The position numbers and the translations under genes were made by a program. From assembly GCA_026418875.1 (NCBI GenBank), contig JAOAAM010000519.1:1-5686 (forward strand): a stretch of DNA of 5,686 bases, written 5' to 3'. The notes beneath the pieces were generated by a model. That model was not told where the DNA came from and ran no database searches. It worked only from the letters and a program-made list of their open reading frames with translations. Shown here in pieces: positions 4,904 to 5,686 of this stretch (the stretch's first letter is position 1; each line of letters begins with the position of its first letter). Source of the stretch: Gemmataceae bacterium (GTDB taxonomy: Bacteria; Planctomycetota; Planctomycetia; Gemmatales; Gemmataceae).

Positions 4904-5686
4904 ATGCCCTGCCGCTCCGTCCGGCATCCGGGGTTGCACCTGGAACGGCTCGACGATCGTTCCCTGCCTTCGATCCACTTCAATCACGGAACATTGACGA
5001 TCTTCGGCACCGGCGGCAACGACCGCATCGAGGTGGCCCGCGCCGGCAGTCAAATCATCGTCGGCGGACAGTCTTTCGATGCGTCGCAGGTTCAAATGAT
5101 CGTCGTCGATGCCGGGGACGGCGATGACACCGTGACGATCGATCCGCAGATCACCGCCACGACGTGGTTGTTCGGCCGACTCGGAAATGATCGACTCGTC
5201 GGCGGCGGCGGACTCAATCATCTTTACGGCGGTCACGGAAATGACGTGTTGATCGGCGGACCGGGAAGGAACATCCTCGTCGGCGGCAGCGGCACCAATT
5301 CGATCCAAGCACAACCCAACGACACGGCGACGCCGGGGCAGCCTGAAGTCGGTCAGGCCCCGTCGCCCATGGGCCAACAGATCCTTGACTTGGTGAACCA
5401 ACATCGGGCGGCCGCTGGCCTGGCCCCGCTGCAATGGAGCGTGCAACTGGCGTTCGGCGCCGATGTCCACTCGCGCAACATGGCGTCGATGGCCACGGTC
5501 GTCGGTCCGTCGGCGGCGATGGCTCACTTGCTGCTCGGCGTGAACGCTCCCACCTTGGGGAGTCGAGCCGACATCGCCGGATACGATTACCGCGCCTTGG
5601 GGGAGAATGTGGCCTATGGCTACGCTTCCGCCGCCGCGGTCGTCGATGCCTGGATGAACTCCCCGGGCCATCGCGCCAACATATTG
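4904..5686 (+). CDS. Surface protein: planctomycete N-terminal motif, RTX-like repeats, CAP domain (3' end cut)
   Basis: The first 261 residues are present and the frame is open to the right edge. The ATG at 4904 has AAGGAG (4893-4898) five bases upstream; the ATG at 4890 is in another frame. Residues 13-23 are LERLDDRSLPS, like the LE-x-LE-x-R-x-x-x-S opening of many planctomycete surface proteins (compare LEPR-XLL domains). No classical hydrophobic signal peptide is seen. Residues 30-80 are beta-rich, of the 'tv-x-Gt-x-g-nD-x-i' type (LTIFGTGGNDRIEV, DAGDGDDTVTI). Residues 91-135 are five exactly phased RTX-like nonapeptides. A Pro/Gln/Thr-rich linker (136-157) leads to a CAP/SCP (cysteine-rich secretory/PR-1 type, without the cysteines) domain from 158: ILDLVNQHR (160-168), His208, GENVAYG with Glu234, and SPGHRANIL (253-261) with His256. 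CAP domains bind small lipophilic ligands or act extracellularly. The exported location is inferred. Confidence 0.9.
   Translation, partial: MPCRSVRHPGLHLERLDDRSLPSIHFNHGTLTIFGTGGNDRIEVARAGSQIIVGGQSFDASQVQMIVVDAGDGDDTVTIDPQITATTWLFGRLGNDRLVGGGGLNHLYGGHGNDVLIGGPGRNILVGGSGTNSIQAQPNDTATPGQPEVGQAPSPMGQQILDLVNQHRAAAGLAPLQWSVQLAFGADVHSRNMASMATVVGPSAAMAHLLLGVNAPTLGSRADIAGYDYRALGENVAYGYASAAAVVDAWMNSPGHRANIL

Noticed and set aside
4562..5671. A 369-codon minus-strand open frame across the CAP gene and its leader
   Set aside because: The plus strand codes for RTX nonapeptides and CAP signatures. The antisense product is Arg/Asp/Gly/His-rich with no motif and would overlap the DJ-1 start.

Overview
The window looks like part of a high-GC chromosome from a planctomycete (Planctomycetota, perhaps Gemmatales or Isosphaerales). 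The phylum call rests on protein style: a secreted PQQ-type beta-propeller whose mature end begins DWPQFRGPNG, a secreted HEAT-like protein with a W-x-I-A-G-P-F-D-N module, and a surface protein that opens with LERLDDRSLPS before degenerate RTX repeats. The order is a guess. No tRNA, rRNA, CRISPR array, insertion sequence or phage gene was seen.

Layout. Positions 1-1405, minus strand: the first 468 codons of a squalene-hopene-cyclase-like protein that runs off the left edge. By eye it lacks the catalytic DXDD motif and the surrounding segment. A 167-bp divergent gap (1406-1572) follows. Positions 1573-2715 and 2712-3932, plus strand: a two-gene operon joined by an ATGA overlap, coding for a secreted HEAT-like/carbohydrate-binding-like protein and a secreted eight-bladed beta-propeller. 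An 82-bp convergent gap (3933-4014) holds a long imperfect hairpin that extends into the end of the next gene. Positions 4015-4596, minus strand: a DJ-1/PfpI protein closely resembling plant DJ-1D glyoxalase III domains. A 307-bp divergent gap (4597-4903) holds three perfect short hairpins in a row. Positions 4904-5686, plus strand: the start of a surface protein with an N-terminal planctomycete motif, RTX-like repeats and a CAP/SCP domain, cut by the right edge.

Working together. Only the HEAT-like and propeller genes are clearly one unit: adjacent, translationally coupled and both predicted to be exported. The other three are separate transcription units with no evident shared pathway. The most unusual items are the apparently catalytically dead squalene-cyclase relative, the perfectly phased but half Asp-to-Asn RTX block ahead of the CAP domain, and the hairpin cluster in the leader of that gene. 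I do not see a clear new multi-gene system.
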